From Mycoemilia scoparia (Eukaryota; Kickxellomycota; Kickxellomycetes; Kickxellales; Kickxellaceae): a DNA stretch of 64,000 bases. A program made the translations under genes and the position numbers. Within the stretch, counting starts at the first letter, position 1; the number at the start of each line of letters is the position of its first letter. The notes under the pieces were generated by a model that worked only from the letters and a program-made list of their open reading frames with translations, was not told the DNA's origin and did no database searches. Shown here piece after piece: positions 1-9,841 of this stretch. The stretch is taken from contig JANBPU010000004.1 in the NCBI GenBank assembly GCA_027575805.1, positions 274,797 through 338,796 on the forward strand, read 5' to 3'.

Positions 1-65
1 TGCACATAACCATTTATTTGTTAGGATAATACATGATCACAATGAAAAATATAGAAAATATCATG

Positions 66-3016
66 CTAAAGTGCCTCCATCGCAGACTTTGCCAAATCTT
101 TGATATGCCCAAATTTAGAATTGGTTGATAGATTTTTGAGAACTTGTTGAACCTTGTCGTTAGATTTAATTTTTGCCACAATTTCGTTGTCACCGCTCTG
201 TAACATGTTTGCTAGAATTGCTACTGCTCTATGCTGCAAAGCACCATCATTCGACTCATCTTCTCCAAGATCGGTTATAATAGTCATTGCTGTGGGATGG
301 CTAAGGGCCAAGAATCTGCATACTCGAGAATCAGAGCTAAGAACTCCCAGTGCACCACTTGCAGCAATTTTAGTTGGTATATCTTCACAGTCTGAGAGCG
401 CAACAAATAGATGGATTTTGGAGGTTTGGTACGATTTCTGGCCTTCAGTGACCTTTTCGTCGCTCTTTGGAATAGTCGAGCTGGCATAATGGTCAAAGAC
501 TTTCATATCACTCACAAGGTTGCAGAGTAGTTCCGTGGCTGCTCTTTGGATCATTGGGTGGCTACTGAGTACCAAAAACTCAATGACGCTTAGCCCCTTG
601 AGGTCGAATGCTATGAGGCCTCTCACATCTCCTTCAGATTGAGGCGGCGTGCTTGCTAGATTGGTAAGTGCCATCAATGCTTCAAACTGAGATAGCTTGT
701 TATCTTGCTCCTCCACGCACAGAGACAAGAATGGGCGAACCAACGACCGGACCATGCCGTTGGGAAATGCAATATGTGGCGGCAAAGATATTGCCAGTTT
801 TGCCAAAGTGTGTGCTGCTGTACGATCGAGTGCTGATCGATATGGTTTTGGTGGTATATCTTTAGACTCTGTACCCTTCTCATCTATTAAGCGAAGCAAG
901 CCAGTTGCACCTCCCTGCTGAACAATCAATCCACGCAATTCTGGAGCAGTTGCCAGATTGCACAGGGCTTGAGCTACTATATTTTTGACACCGTCGCTTG
1001 GAAATAGCTTTGGATGAATAGCTTCAACCAAGCAAGGGACACAACCAGATTTGGCCAATAATTTAGACCGAACTTGCACTCTTTGCGTAGCATAGTATTT
1101 TCTATCAGCCTCAATATCATCAGTCTTTGAATCTGTGCTAGATGCTTTCTGGCGCAGTTTGAGCAGTGCCTTTTGCTCTTCAGTTAGAGCGGGTAGGTAC
1201 TGTGTAAGATTTTGACATAAAGCCACTATATGGAAGCGAAGGTGCGACTTTTTCGTACTTCTTGCGACCTTAAACAAATTGGTAAGCAGAGACGTGTTTA
1301 TGGAAATCGTGTCTTTAAGCTTGGCCTTTAGGGACATGTAACACAAGCCTTCCACAAGGCCTAGTAGAGACTGATCAGCTTCAGGGTCTTTCGACGAATC
1401 AAAAATCGAAGAAAGTGTCTCCATTTGGATTTTTAGGAGCTCTTCAGAATCATTAGCACCCTGCTCCGAATCAAGGCTATTAAATTCTTTGATGCCACTG
1501 GCCTCTCCTTCTGATGTTGCCGACGACTCTTTTGCAACAGCTGATGGGTCCTTTTGTTGTGGCGCGCCAATTAGCTTGGAAAGTGCTTTTGAGGCAACAG
1601 TAAACAAACTCTTCCTGCTGGCCTCTTGGGCAGACTTATTTTCATTGATAATTTTGATTATAAATGCCTTTCCATGCTCATTGATAAGCTTTCGGCAACC
1701 AGAATCACCCAATGCCTCACTACAGAGTTCCATGAATGCAACTTGTGTTGGTATATGGTCGTATTCGATCAATTCAAACGTATCCTTGAGGAATTCTGTT
1801 TGCGTCAGGATCGGAAGAGCAACCGTTCCCTTGGAATCGACTGGAAGAATAGACGCGAGGCAGTAGAATCCCTTTCTCCTCTCGTTCTGTGTTGTAGCAT
1901 CAATCCAGCCTTCAATTGTTTGTTTGATGCGTCGAAATATCGTTTTTGAAGACTCAGCTAGCTTGCTGGTGGTTTCTGGCGACGATCCTAATCCACAGTT
2001 TTGGATTTCTGATAACAAAATTACGCTACCAGACTGTCTCAAATCACCATGTGGTCTACCAGCTAGGTCCATGATAGCAGAAAGGCCAGGCGATAGCCCA
2101 TTTTTGTATGATCTAGCAAGTGTTTCAAGAACAGCCAGCTTGTTCAACTTCAAAATCTGGAGCATACCCCTAACAAATGTCTGGACTGTTTCTTGGGTGA
2201 TTTTTTCATTCAAGATGCTTGGAAATACAGTGTGAATATAGTATTCCAAAGCATCTTTTGTGTTTCTTGAAATACTTTCGTATGTGTCTGCTTTTTCGCC
2301 TTTAAGCTGATGAAACACTGAAGAAGTCAAAAGCTTGATGGCCAAAGAAAGACAGCCGTATTCGGAAGCCCTTTCTTCGAAAATAGCCTTCAAATAGGTA
2401 AAGACTGTTGAGGTTTCAGACGATGAGGATTGTGATGATGTCTCGTTTTGAACAATTCGGTCAACAACTAAACAAAAGACATTTATTGTTTCCTTTGGCA
2501 GCTCGTTGTCGTTATAAACATCGAAAAGCCTTTCAAAAACTGCCCGGTAATCTTTTGGCTTTATAATACCAAAACCATCAGCATACCGCGAAAGCTTTTT
2601 TATAGCCATTCTTCGAGTGTTTTCGTCATTACTATTTATATCATCCAAGAGCTGGGGTATACTCAACTCTTCTACGCTTTGAGAATCAACATCATCTATT
2701 GTGGCTTTGGATAGTTGAACAATAGCATCCTGTATTTCCTTATTCAATGCACTTGCTTCAGCGCCAGTCTTGGAATTTGCATAGCCTGCTGCTAGTTTGA
2801 GGTCTTTACTGGCTTTCTCAAAATCACCGTTCTCTTTATAAAGCGCGGATCTTTTTAGTAACAAATCTGCTTTGTTTGCGCTTTGCTCTAGCTCTACAAA
2901 TAATGACAATGCGGTTATTCTTTCTTTGTGTCGCCTTGAGTCCATGCATCTAGTGACATTGATGAAATTACGCACATACCTTTTGTTAGAGTGTCTATTT
3001 CGGATAGTAGTGACAT
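66..3016 (-). CDS. unc45: UNC-45/She4-type UCS myosin chaperone
   Basis: Exons 3016-2980 and 2893-66, 954 aa. A continuous frame runs upstream to 3029 without an ATG. Splicing the 86-nt GTATGT...TTTGTAG intron (2979-2894) joins a 12-codon exon starting MSLLSEIDTL to the TPR region in frame. The N-terminus keeps one clear TPR-like unit (ALYKENGDFEKASKDL) instead of the usual three. The rest is an ARM/HEAT-like array ending in the UCS region. Members of this family fold and protect myosin motor domains in the cytosol, with Hsp90 binding through the TPR. The reduced TPR resembles fungal She4/Rng3 proteins, where Hsp90 binding is weaker or altered. Product is fairly certain; the first exon is inferred from frame and splice sites. 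Confidence 0.85.
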
Positions 3017-3029
3017 TAAATGTAAACAA

Positions 3030-3679
3030 TTTTGTGGCTCAAAGTATCGTGACTGTATTAGACAACAAACTTGAAAATGCTGTTTGAAAAAATACAAATG
3101 TAAATATAATGATTATGAACACCGGTGTTTACTTGAACGTTATGGGTAATAACTATACCGTGAGTTTGGGAAGCAAACTGATGCTGGTACTTCTTTAGAC
3201 AACCATCTTATCCACACAGACCAATAGCACTATTTGGCAAGTTCTCGACCAAAATGGAACAGTCAGATGCCCATATACATTTGAGCTGCAGTTTCAGTGA
3301 TGATTTGCTAGTAGTATCCAAGGAAATGCTCTAGATGAGCCTTTTAGAGGAGACTACTCTGCCGTTTACACAATAGAATGCGTCAAACTATTTATGAACA
3401 AGGCCTTTATTGAAAATTAAAGTGACTAAAGTGGGAGGGGTAATTGTAGGGAAAGCGATGATAACTGCTGAGAAAAACACTGGTCTAGGATAATCAGAAT
3501 AATGCTCAGGGCAGTAGAGAAGGTAGGTAAGGATAATGTATGCACAAAAATATATACTAAAAGTATAACTTGCCCAGCAAGCGGATTAAGGAATTTAAAT
3601 ACAAGATTGACGGTGTAATATTTTAGGTTGTGTGGTAAAAGAAGGTTAGGGATATATCAATCGGGTTGGAGGATGCTGG
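3030..3679. other. Intergenic region, 650 bp
   Basis: Lies between the 5' end of the UNC45-like gene and the 3' end of the 3.7 kb gene. It holds one copy of dispersed repeat D (about 3228-3400) and otherwise AT-rich sequence with no convincing ORF. Confidence 0.6.
3228..3400 (+). repeat. Dispersed repeat family D, copy 1
   Basis: About 85 nt here, centred on 3290-3350, can be aligned to 16050-16115. Shared blocks are GATGATT-GCTAGTA, TATCC(A)AGG(A)AA and CCTTTTAGAG(A)AGACTACT, separated by small indels. Both copies are followed by a TGCCAAACTAT/CGTCAAACTAT block. No ORF is present. It is probably a decayed short mobile element; the ends are not defined. Confidence 0.45.
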
Positions 3680-4651
3680 CTATGGCATGGCCATGGACTT
3701 GAGCTCGGGGGGATAGTTGGCTGTCATCTTCTTGAGCAATTGCTGGTAAGAGTATTTGTATCTTAACCGAATGGCAGTGCCGACGATGTAGGACAGTATG
3801 CCAATTCCAGCAACAGTGCAGAATAAGTACAGACCGGTTAATGGGGCTGCAAATTGGCGAGCCAGAGGGTTTACTGATTTGTCATAGTCTGGATCACCTT
3901 TGATAAACTTGACAGCATTGCTGTCGCTTTGCTTTCCCACTTCGTTTTTGTCAGGGCTGTCAGCAGAAGAAACACCAGTTTCATCACTGAACTCTGAAGC
4001 CGAACTCTCACTTTGGGACGATGACAACGATGTTGTTGAAGCATCGCTTTCAGAGGCTGAAGCTGCCACGGCCGACGGGATAACAATGCTTTCCTTTGGC
4101 TGAGGGATCCAAGGGCCAAATGGTTCTGTTGGAATCTGGGCAAGGTTGATACCCTCATCGACAGTATAGTCTGTGCCAAGCTTCAAAACGTAGGCAACAG
4201 AAGTGTCTCCAATCATGTTCCGCGGGTAAAGGACAAGTTGCTGTGGAATGGCGAGCTCCTTTATTGTATCCTCGAGGTCCATTTGCCCAGTGGTGGTGCC
4301 AGTCATGTACAGGTTGTTTGGCATCGTGTCCATGGGAGAAGCAACCCATACTTGGCCGTCCCTGGTTTGAAGGTCCCATCGGTTAACATCCGAGCCTGCA
4401 GTTTCGAGTGTTGTCCTTGCAGACTGGGGGAATGTCATGGAGAGCGACCATGCGGTAGGTTGTGGGGAATTTGGAGCATAGTTTGGCGTAAGCTCTACTC
4501 CGAATTTAGAGGTTTGAACATTGACCCATGCAAGTTTATATTGAAATGCAACACCAAAGTTGTTGTTCTGGGGGCCAAGCTGAGCAGATGCCAAGTATGA
4601 GATAATGCTTGCCAGCAAGCAAAGTATTGCGATGTGGGTAGAAGCGTGCAT
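3680..4651 (-). CDS. Predicted secreted/type I membrane protein, unrecognised
   Basis: Single exon, 323 aa, ATG at 4651. Residues 1-23 form a classical signal peptide (hydrophobic core after MHASTHIAI, cleavage near ASAQ). An ectodomain of about 170 residues follows with several Trp and Pro. Next comes a Ser/Ala/Glu-rich linker (about 195-245) typical of O-glycosylated stalks, then one transmembrane helix (about 272-294, LTGLYLFCTVAGIGIL), and a short basic tail with Tyr and Lys. I do not recognise the ectodomain. The layout fits a fungal plasma-membrane or cell-wall sensor-like glycoprotein, but that is inference from topology only. A 3' UTR of unknown length lies below 3680. Confidence 0.7.
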   Translation of the reverse strand: MHASTHIAILCLLASIISYLASAQLGPQNNNFGVAFQYKLAWVNVQTSKFGVELTPNYAPNSPQPTAWSLSMTFPQSARTTLETAGSDVNRWDLQTRDGQVWVASPMDTMPNNLYMTGTTTGQMDLEDTIKELAIPQQLVLYPRNMIGDTSVAYVLKLGTDYTVDEGINLAQIPTEPFGPWIPQPKESIVIPSAVAASASESDASTTSLSSSQSESSASEFSDETGVSSADSPDKNEVGKQSDSNAVKFIKGDPDYDKSVNPLARQFAAPLTGLYLFCTVAGIGILSYIVGTAIRLRYKYSYQQLLKKMTANYPPELKSMAMP

Positions 4652-6206
4652 CGAACTTCTATTGGCCTGTTGTAAAAATGTAGGTCGTTAAAATAAATAA
4701 ATAAGAGACGGATAAGAAACAAAGACAGGCAGAGAGACAAATTGGTGGTAGTGGAGCAGTTTGAATGCAGGGCACAAGTCGTGCTATAAGTACTTGGACT
4801 TTGTGTTACTAACAACAATTTGATTATTGAGCAGCCATTGAAAACGTGGTGTTGCGCCTCGAATACTGTGCAAAGAAAATGAATTGGATGTGTGTGGATG
4901 GCCAGGATTGCTGAAAACTAGCGATCAAAGCAGCAGAGACGAAATGTGAGCCGCCATACTAACCACATTCAATTCTGCTGCCACTTTGGACTTTGGCGCT
5001 CTGCGTTCTTTTGCCTCAAAAACTCGGATCATGCGTCAGCGAGTGTGCGTGCAAGAAACAATGGCCTTCCCCGACTTTCATCCATTGCCTGCAGCTTTTG
5101 TGGTTCAATCTTGGTAGAATTTCACAGTAGCGGCCTGTTACGAGTATTGAGCCTGCTAAAGTGTGGTTTCGGCCCTGCAGTGACCATTGCGCTTCCCCAG
5201 AACTGGTGTTTTCAGTATTCTGGGCTGGCCTAGTGTTGTGCCACTTACGTATGCCATACCCACACATCACTATTGCTCTGTATAGCTGCCACACTAGACC
5301 ATATCTTGTTGCAATGTGTTATCTACTTGCCTTACTTCCTTGTTAATTCCGCCTATGGTATTCCCGCCGTGTCCTACTGCTTGCTCTTGGTAGTAGTAGG
5401 GCAAAATTTCAAGCATCGCAACCACAGAACTCTTTGAAGCTTGCCTGCTCTGCTATTTACCAGATTCGTTGCATACATCCAATTTTTGATGTAGACATCA
5501 AATGTGCCAGATGATTTTCATGCAATGGTGGGGAGCCAAAAGCGATGTCGTGCCCTGGTGAACTTCTGCCTGACATTCAGACATTGTTTTGATTTCTTTC
5601 TAAAAAATAGATGCTACAGCCAAAATATCATTGATGGCTACTGCGATCTGGGGGAAGCAGCATTTTTGTGAAATGGGATACAAGTCTTTTGCTGGGCCAG
5701 CAAACATCGAAATTGTTTTGGTGCTAAGTATAGAAAGGCTTGTTTGACACACACCAGAGACTTTCCAATTGTGTCGTCCAAAGCAACATTAACACAACTG
5801 CCTGTGTAGCTGCTGAGGCTTTCTCTATTTTGGGATTTGTAGGCAGTGCCGGCTCTATGCCTCAGTTGGCTTTACACGGATTCTTGAAATGGCTTTTCTG
5901 ATATTTCTGTTTTGTCAATCTTTTATACCGGGTAAATACTTCTGCATATTTGAGGGTTGGCAAAGGCTCCAAAGGCTTTGATTTCATATAAAAGGGGCAA
6001 ATGTCTTTCTCAAAGCTGCACCACTGCCACTATTAAAGCTTTATTGATTGATTTTTGCCACTTTAAATCACGATTTAGAACTTCAGAAAAATCTATTTTA
6101 TGATTTGAGTGAATACCAAGTTCAATCAAAATGAATAGTAGTTCGCTTTCAGGTAATATAGGAGTCGTAGATAGATTCAGAAGTTAGGCTACTAAACACA
6201 GTAGTT
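4652..6206. other. Intergenic region, 1.55 kb
   Basis: Upstream of the 3.7-4.65 kb gene. Small ORFs in several frames overlap one another and show no coding bias or family resemblance. I see no RNA gene. The 3' boundary is a MITE-like element. Confidence 0.5.
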
Positions 6207-6329
6207 ATATGGGTAGTTATTTTTGAAGAGTGACTATTTGTCAACAAATGGTGTCCACTCTTCTGGCTTTGGTTGCCCCCACAATCGTTGGCCAACAAAA
6301 GGTATCCTTCAAAAATTATGATACATATG
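6207..6329 (+). mobile_element. MITE-like element, family A, copy 1
   Basis: About 123 bp bounded by inverted termini. The left end reads ATATGGGTAGTTATTTTTGA, and the right end is its imperfect reverse complement (TCCTTCAAAAATTATGATAC then ATAT). The interior carries the family core TTTGGTTGCCCC...ATCGTTGGCC. There is no coding capacity. Family B copy B5 follows directly. Confidence 0.7.
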
Positions 6330-6334
6330 GTCAT

Positions 6335-6456
6335 ATTTCACAAGGTCTTGGACAGAAATTGGTACCTGGGAGCTACATAGCAAATGGCTTGAGATTGGAC
6401 CAAAATATGAGGACCCATTTCCGCCTATCATGTATTTGAACACTAGTGGAAATCTC
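6335..6456 (+). mobile_element. MITE-like element, family B, copy B5
   Basis: About 120 bp. Begins TTTCACAAGGTCTTGGACA and ends CACTAGTGGAAATCTCAC. It shares the family core GGACCCATTTCCGCCTA with copies at 7.6, 29.4, 39.5 and 48.7 kb. Short terminal inversion (TTTCAC at both ends). Non-coding. Confidence 0.6.
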
Positions 6457-6717
6457 ACCAAATATTTAATAAAAAATAAGTTGACTTGTAAATAAATTGC
6501 CAAATACGTGCTTTTCATCAGTAGTACCATAGAAAGAAGTTAAAAGCTCAGTTTTCTACTTTTGTCAAAAAATAATCACAACCCATAAATTTTATGATTG
6601 TGATTTACAATACCAAAAATATTTATAGCATTTTTTGAGCGATCAATCTCTCCGCAAATTGCTGACAAAAGCATATCAAAACTTTCTCTATTCATTAGGA
6701 AAAAAGGGGCAATTAGA

Positions 6718-8434
6718 ATGTCGAGTCTTTGTTACAGGATGTCGGCTAGGGCGCCCATTCGACACTTTAACCAGATATCTGGAACCTTATGTCCTCCACC
6801 GATCAGAGCAAGCACCTTCCTATATTCCACCAAAACCACAGATCCAGAAAAAAATTACAAGTACAAGTTTGATACAGCCGTACAAACGCTCCACAAACTC
6901 ACAAAAGCAGCACCAGAAGGCACCTCGAATAGACGGAGGTTTATGATGATCAAGCCTGACCCCAAGACCCTCAAGTTTCTTGACGAACAAGATCTTGGCA
7001 CAGTAAAAGTAACACGGTTCTTGAGGAATACAAAGAAATTTGAGATACTCCCACCAGTTGATATCAGAGTAAGTTCATAATAAACAAATGTATACATATG
7101 ATAATTCAAAAGCCATAAAAAGCCTTGATTAATGGCGTATAATTTCTATTGAATCACATGGTAGCTTCCATTCATGAATTTCTTCGCAGGAGCTGAAACA
7201 CCAGCATCGTTCCCAAAGGAGATTCTTCCTGGAATAGCATTCGTTGGTATGTATATAAGCTTCAAAAGCACACCATCTAAAGTAGCTCTAAACAATCTTC
7301 AACAAACCAGCACTTTTGTTTATTTGTGTGTAGGTCGGTCTAATGTTGGAAAGTCAACGCTCCTAAACATCCTTTGCGAATCAACAATGGCCAGAGTTTC
7401 TGATAAACCCGGTTTGACTCAGCAGCTGAATTTCTATGCAGCTGGAAGGGACTTTCATCTGATAGATATGCCAGGCTACGGGTTTGCTTTTGCCAAGGAT
7501 GAAAAGAAAGAAACATGGGTCCCACTGGTAAGGTTGATGGGTGCTGGATCGATGATATGGCCAGAATCCACACGGCCTTAGGCAAAATTGGGTCCCTAGG
7601 AGTTGAATATTAAATGGCTTGTGACTGGGCCATAATCTGATAAGGACCCCCACTATTTCTGCCTGCCGTATATTTGATTCCTAGTAAAATACTACCCATA
7701 TAGTCAATAAAAGCCACGGCTTTGGCCAATAGATGGCCATCACACATCATTCGCTCCAGCCGCTAATAACTCTTATAAAACTATAGATTGAAACATATAT
7801 ACGGGACACAAAGACGCTCAAGCGGCTATTCGTGCTCATCGATGCCAGACACGGTATGGCTTAACATTGATTAAAAACTGTGGTGTACATACCTCGAGCA
7901 TATCCTTGGATATTTTAGGCTTACTATAAATGTGTCTGTATATACCACCAACTGTCACTTTTAGGCATTAAGCACGTCGATCAGGAATTCCTCACGCTTC
8001 TTGATAAGATCAAAATAAAGTATCAGCTGGTCATGACAAAGTGTGACTTGGTACATCGAGAGGACCTTGCTAGGCGTCATCTGCTTCTTTCCGAGGTATG
8101 TATATGGCATATCCAGGCGAAACACCAAGCTGCCTGCCTTAGTCATTCATCCATATCACATGTATACAAGGCATTGACTAGGCTGTGCGCTTTTCTTTTT
8201 AATGGGATGTATATGTGACAATAGGCCATCAAGAAATCGTCTTCGTGCGTTGACCGTATTTTTATGGTTAGCGCGAAGACGGGAGGTGGGATGAATCTTC
8301 TCCGCAAAGAAATACTGCACATTGTTGGAGCTGGAAAGAAGTATCTTGGCGGAATCAAGAAAGAAGAGCACATCGCACGCATTCGGCATGAGGAGCGGCT
8401 TGAGAAGCGAATGAAAAGGAGACAAAAGCGATAA
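6718..8434 (+). CDS. mrx8: EngB/YihA-family mitochondrial GTPase (Mrx8-like)
   Basis: Six exons: 6718-7068, 7165-7246, 7334-7527, 7787-7853, 7965-8095, 8225-8434 (344 aa). The first about 60 residues are basic and Ser/Thr/Arg-rich, a likely mitochondrial presequence. G1 GRSNVGKS, the KPGLTQQ switch, G3 DMPGYG, G4 TKCD and the late VSAKTGGG loop all appear in family order. The motif LIDARHGIKHVDQEFL is also typical of EngB. The acceptor at 7164 was chosen because it is in phase and restores the conserved stretch before the P-loop. Bacterial EngB proteins assist large-subunit ribosome assembly, and yeast Mrx8 acts in mitochondrial translation, so the same is inferred here. Intron 4 (259 nt) is enlarged by a family B element. 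Confidence 0.9.
7568..7690 (+). mobile_element. MITE-like element, family B, copy B4, inside a GTPase intron
   Basis: Lies within intron 4 (7528-7786) of the EngB-like gene. Family blocks are CCTTAGGCAAAATTGGGTCC, GGCTTGTGACTGGGCC and ATTTCTGCCTGCC. It explains why this intron is 259 nt when the gene's other introns are 87-129 nt. Confidence 0.6.
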
Positions 8435-9841
8435 TAGCTGTACCCACCATGCTGTGAGTGGGTGGAGCTGTATGACAAAGCCACGATTATTTTCTGTAGA
8501 CCTACCATAAATAATGCCCCTCACAATACGAATTCGGTGATGCGATTTGCATAGCAGGCATGTGCTTTTTGCTTCGTTCCCCTGCTAGTAATAAGTGGCG
8601 CAAGTATTGTATGTTTATAGTGCTTGTAGCAAAACCTATTTTGAAGTTGATACAAGCCCTGACCCGCAACATCCTTCCAGTTTACTGCCAAAGTAGTGGA
8701 GCGAAGTAGTTTAATTGCATTGAAAAAAATTCAAAATTACTTGGAATTCTTTGTGTGTTAGTGACATCTGGGTCGGTATTAAGGGCTGGAATTTGAGGGG
8801 ACATCATATGGCCATATCTGACAACCTGAGTTAGGCAAAAGCGGGTGGTCCCGTGGAACAGCATAGTAGCAAAAAGCCATAGACTTGTGAACTCAGCCAT
8901 ACTATTTTTCTAATCGTAGGTCAAATTGGTCTACATTTTGGGATGATGACTTCTCAGTATAGGGGCGCACACACACATACACACGTATAAATATGGCAGA
9001 GTCTCCTTCAAAGGTGTGTGCGAGAATAACGCCTTGGATACTAGCCGATAGCCTGTCTGGCCCCAGCTAAAGTGTATATCCTGTGAGCTGATTTTGCAGA
9101 GAATGTGTGTGTGGGTACCAGTCTGTTTCCTTTTGATGAGCTAGCCTTATGACGTTGCTCGTGGCCCGAAGGCCAAATAATGAACAATCATATTAAAGTG
9201 ATGAAAATGATCTTAGAGCCAACTGGATGGCACGCAGCTGGTGAAGCTTATAAAGCCGGGTAAAGCAATAGCCCATTCCTAATGGACAGGGCAAGGTGGG
9301 TATCTGTGATAATCGGGCCCATCCCTTGCCCAGGCAATTCTTGGCCGGGGTCACCTCTGCTACTGTCACTGCGGCCAAGCACGGCATTATGTATGGGTCG
9401 ATACGCTGGTGGTTCCTCGGGCGTATGGGACATGGCAAGTCACTTGCCAATCCAAATGCACCAATAGATGGTGCCCCAAAAAGTCAGTAGTGAAGAAACG
9501 TCCCCTGGATCTCGCTAAAGATTTGGGAGTTGGCCTATCGCCGCCCAATAAGCTTTTGTGTCCCAAAATTTGTAGCAGGCAACGGCAAATGAGATTTGGC
9601 GCACACATATGTTGGTATGAGGCAATAAAAATCGCTGCCCCCTCTCTCTCTCGCTCTTTTTGTAGTGTGTTTTTAGACCGTAGCTTTATTCTTTAGTTTT
9701 TTACTGTGCCACTCACTTATTTTAGTTGTATTTTAAACGCTACCCTTGCAATATTATCCGTTCGGCTGCCATTTTCTCGCCGGCTTATCTCGACACTCAA
9801 AAAGTCACCCATAACTCGGCGAATGCGTTATATTCCAATTG
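8435..9841. other. Intergenic region, 1.4 kb
   Basis: Between the GTPase stop and the P5B ATPase start. A degenerate family B-like stretch occurs around 8820-8910 (TTAGGCAAAAGCGGGTGGTC). Part of 9190-9600 is more GC-rich than its flanks, with overlapping small ORFs and no recognisable product. A CT repeat (about 9640-9656) precedes the ATPase. No tRNA or rRNA seen. Confidence 0.45.
9640..9656 (+). promoter_or_regulatory. CT-repeat tract upstream of the P5B ATPase
   Basis: A run of CCCTCTCTCTCTCTCGCTC type about 190 bp upstream of the ATG. Similar pyrimidine runs lie before the LDH gene, the 47.1 kb small ORF and the 36.7 kb gene-like unit. Probably a promoter-proximal or 5' UTR element; function is inferred from position only. 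Confidence 0.35.

Noticed and set aside
2894..3029. Continuous 987-residue frame for the UNC45-like gene including this stretch
   Set aside because: It has no ATG at its start and inserts non-family sequence; a GT-AG intron with in-phase ends removes it.
9193..9696. Cluster of small overlapping ORFs in a GC-richer patch
   Set aside because: Frames on both strands compete, none has coding bias or similarity; kept only as an intergenic note.
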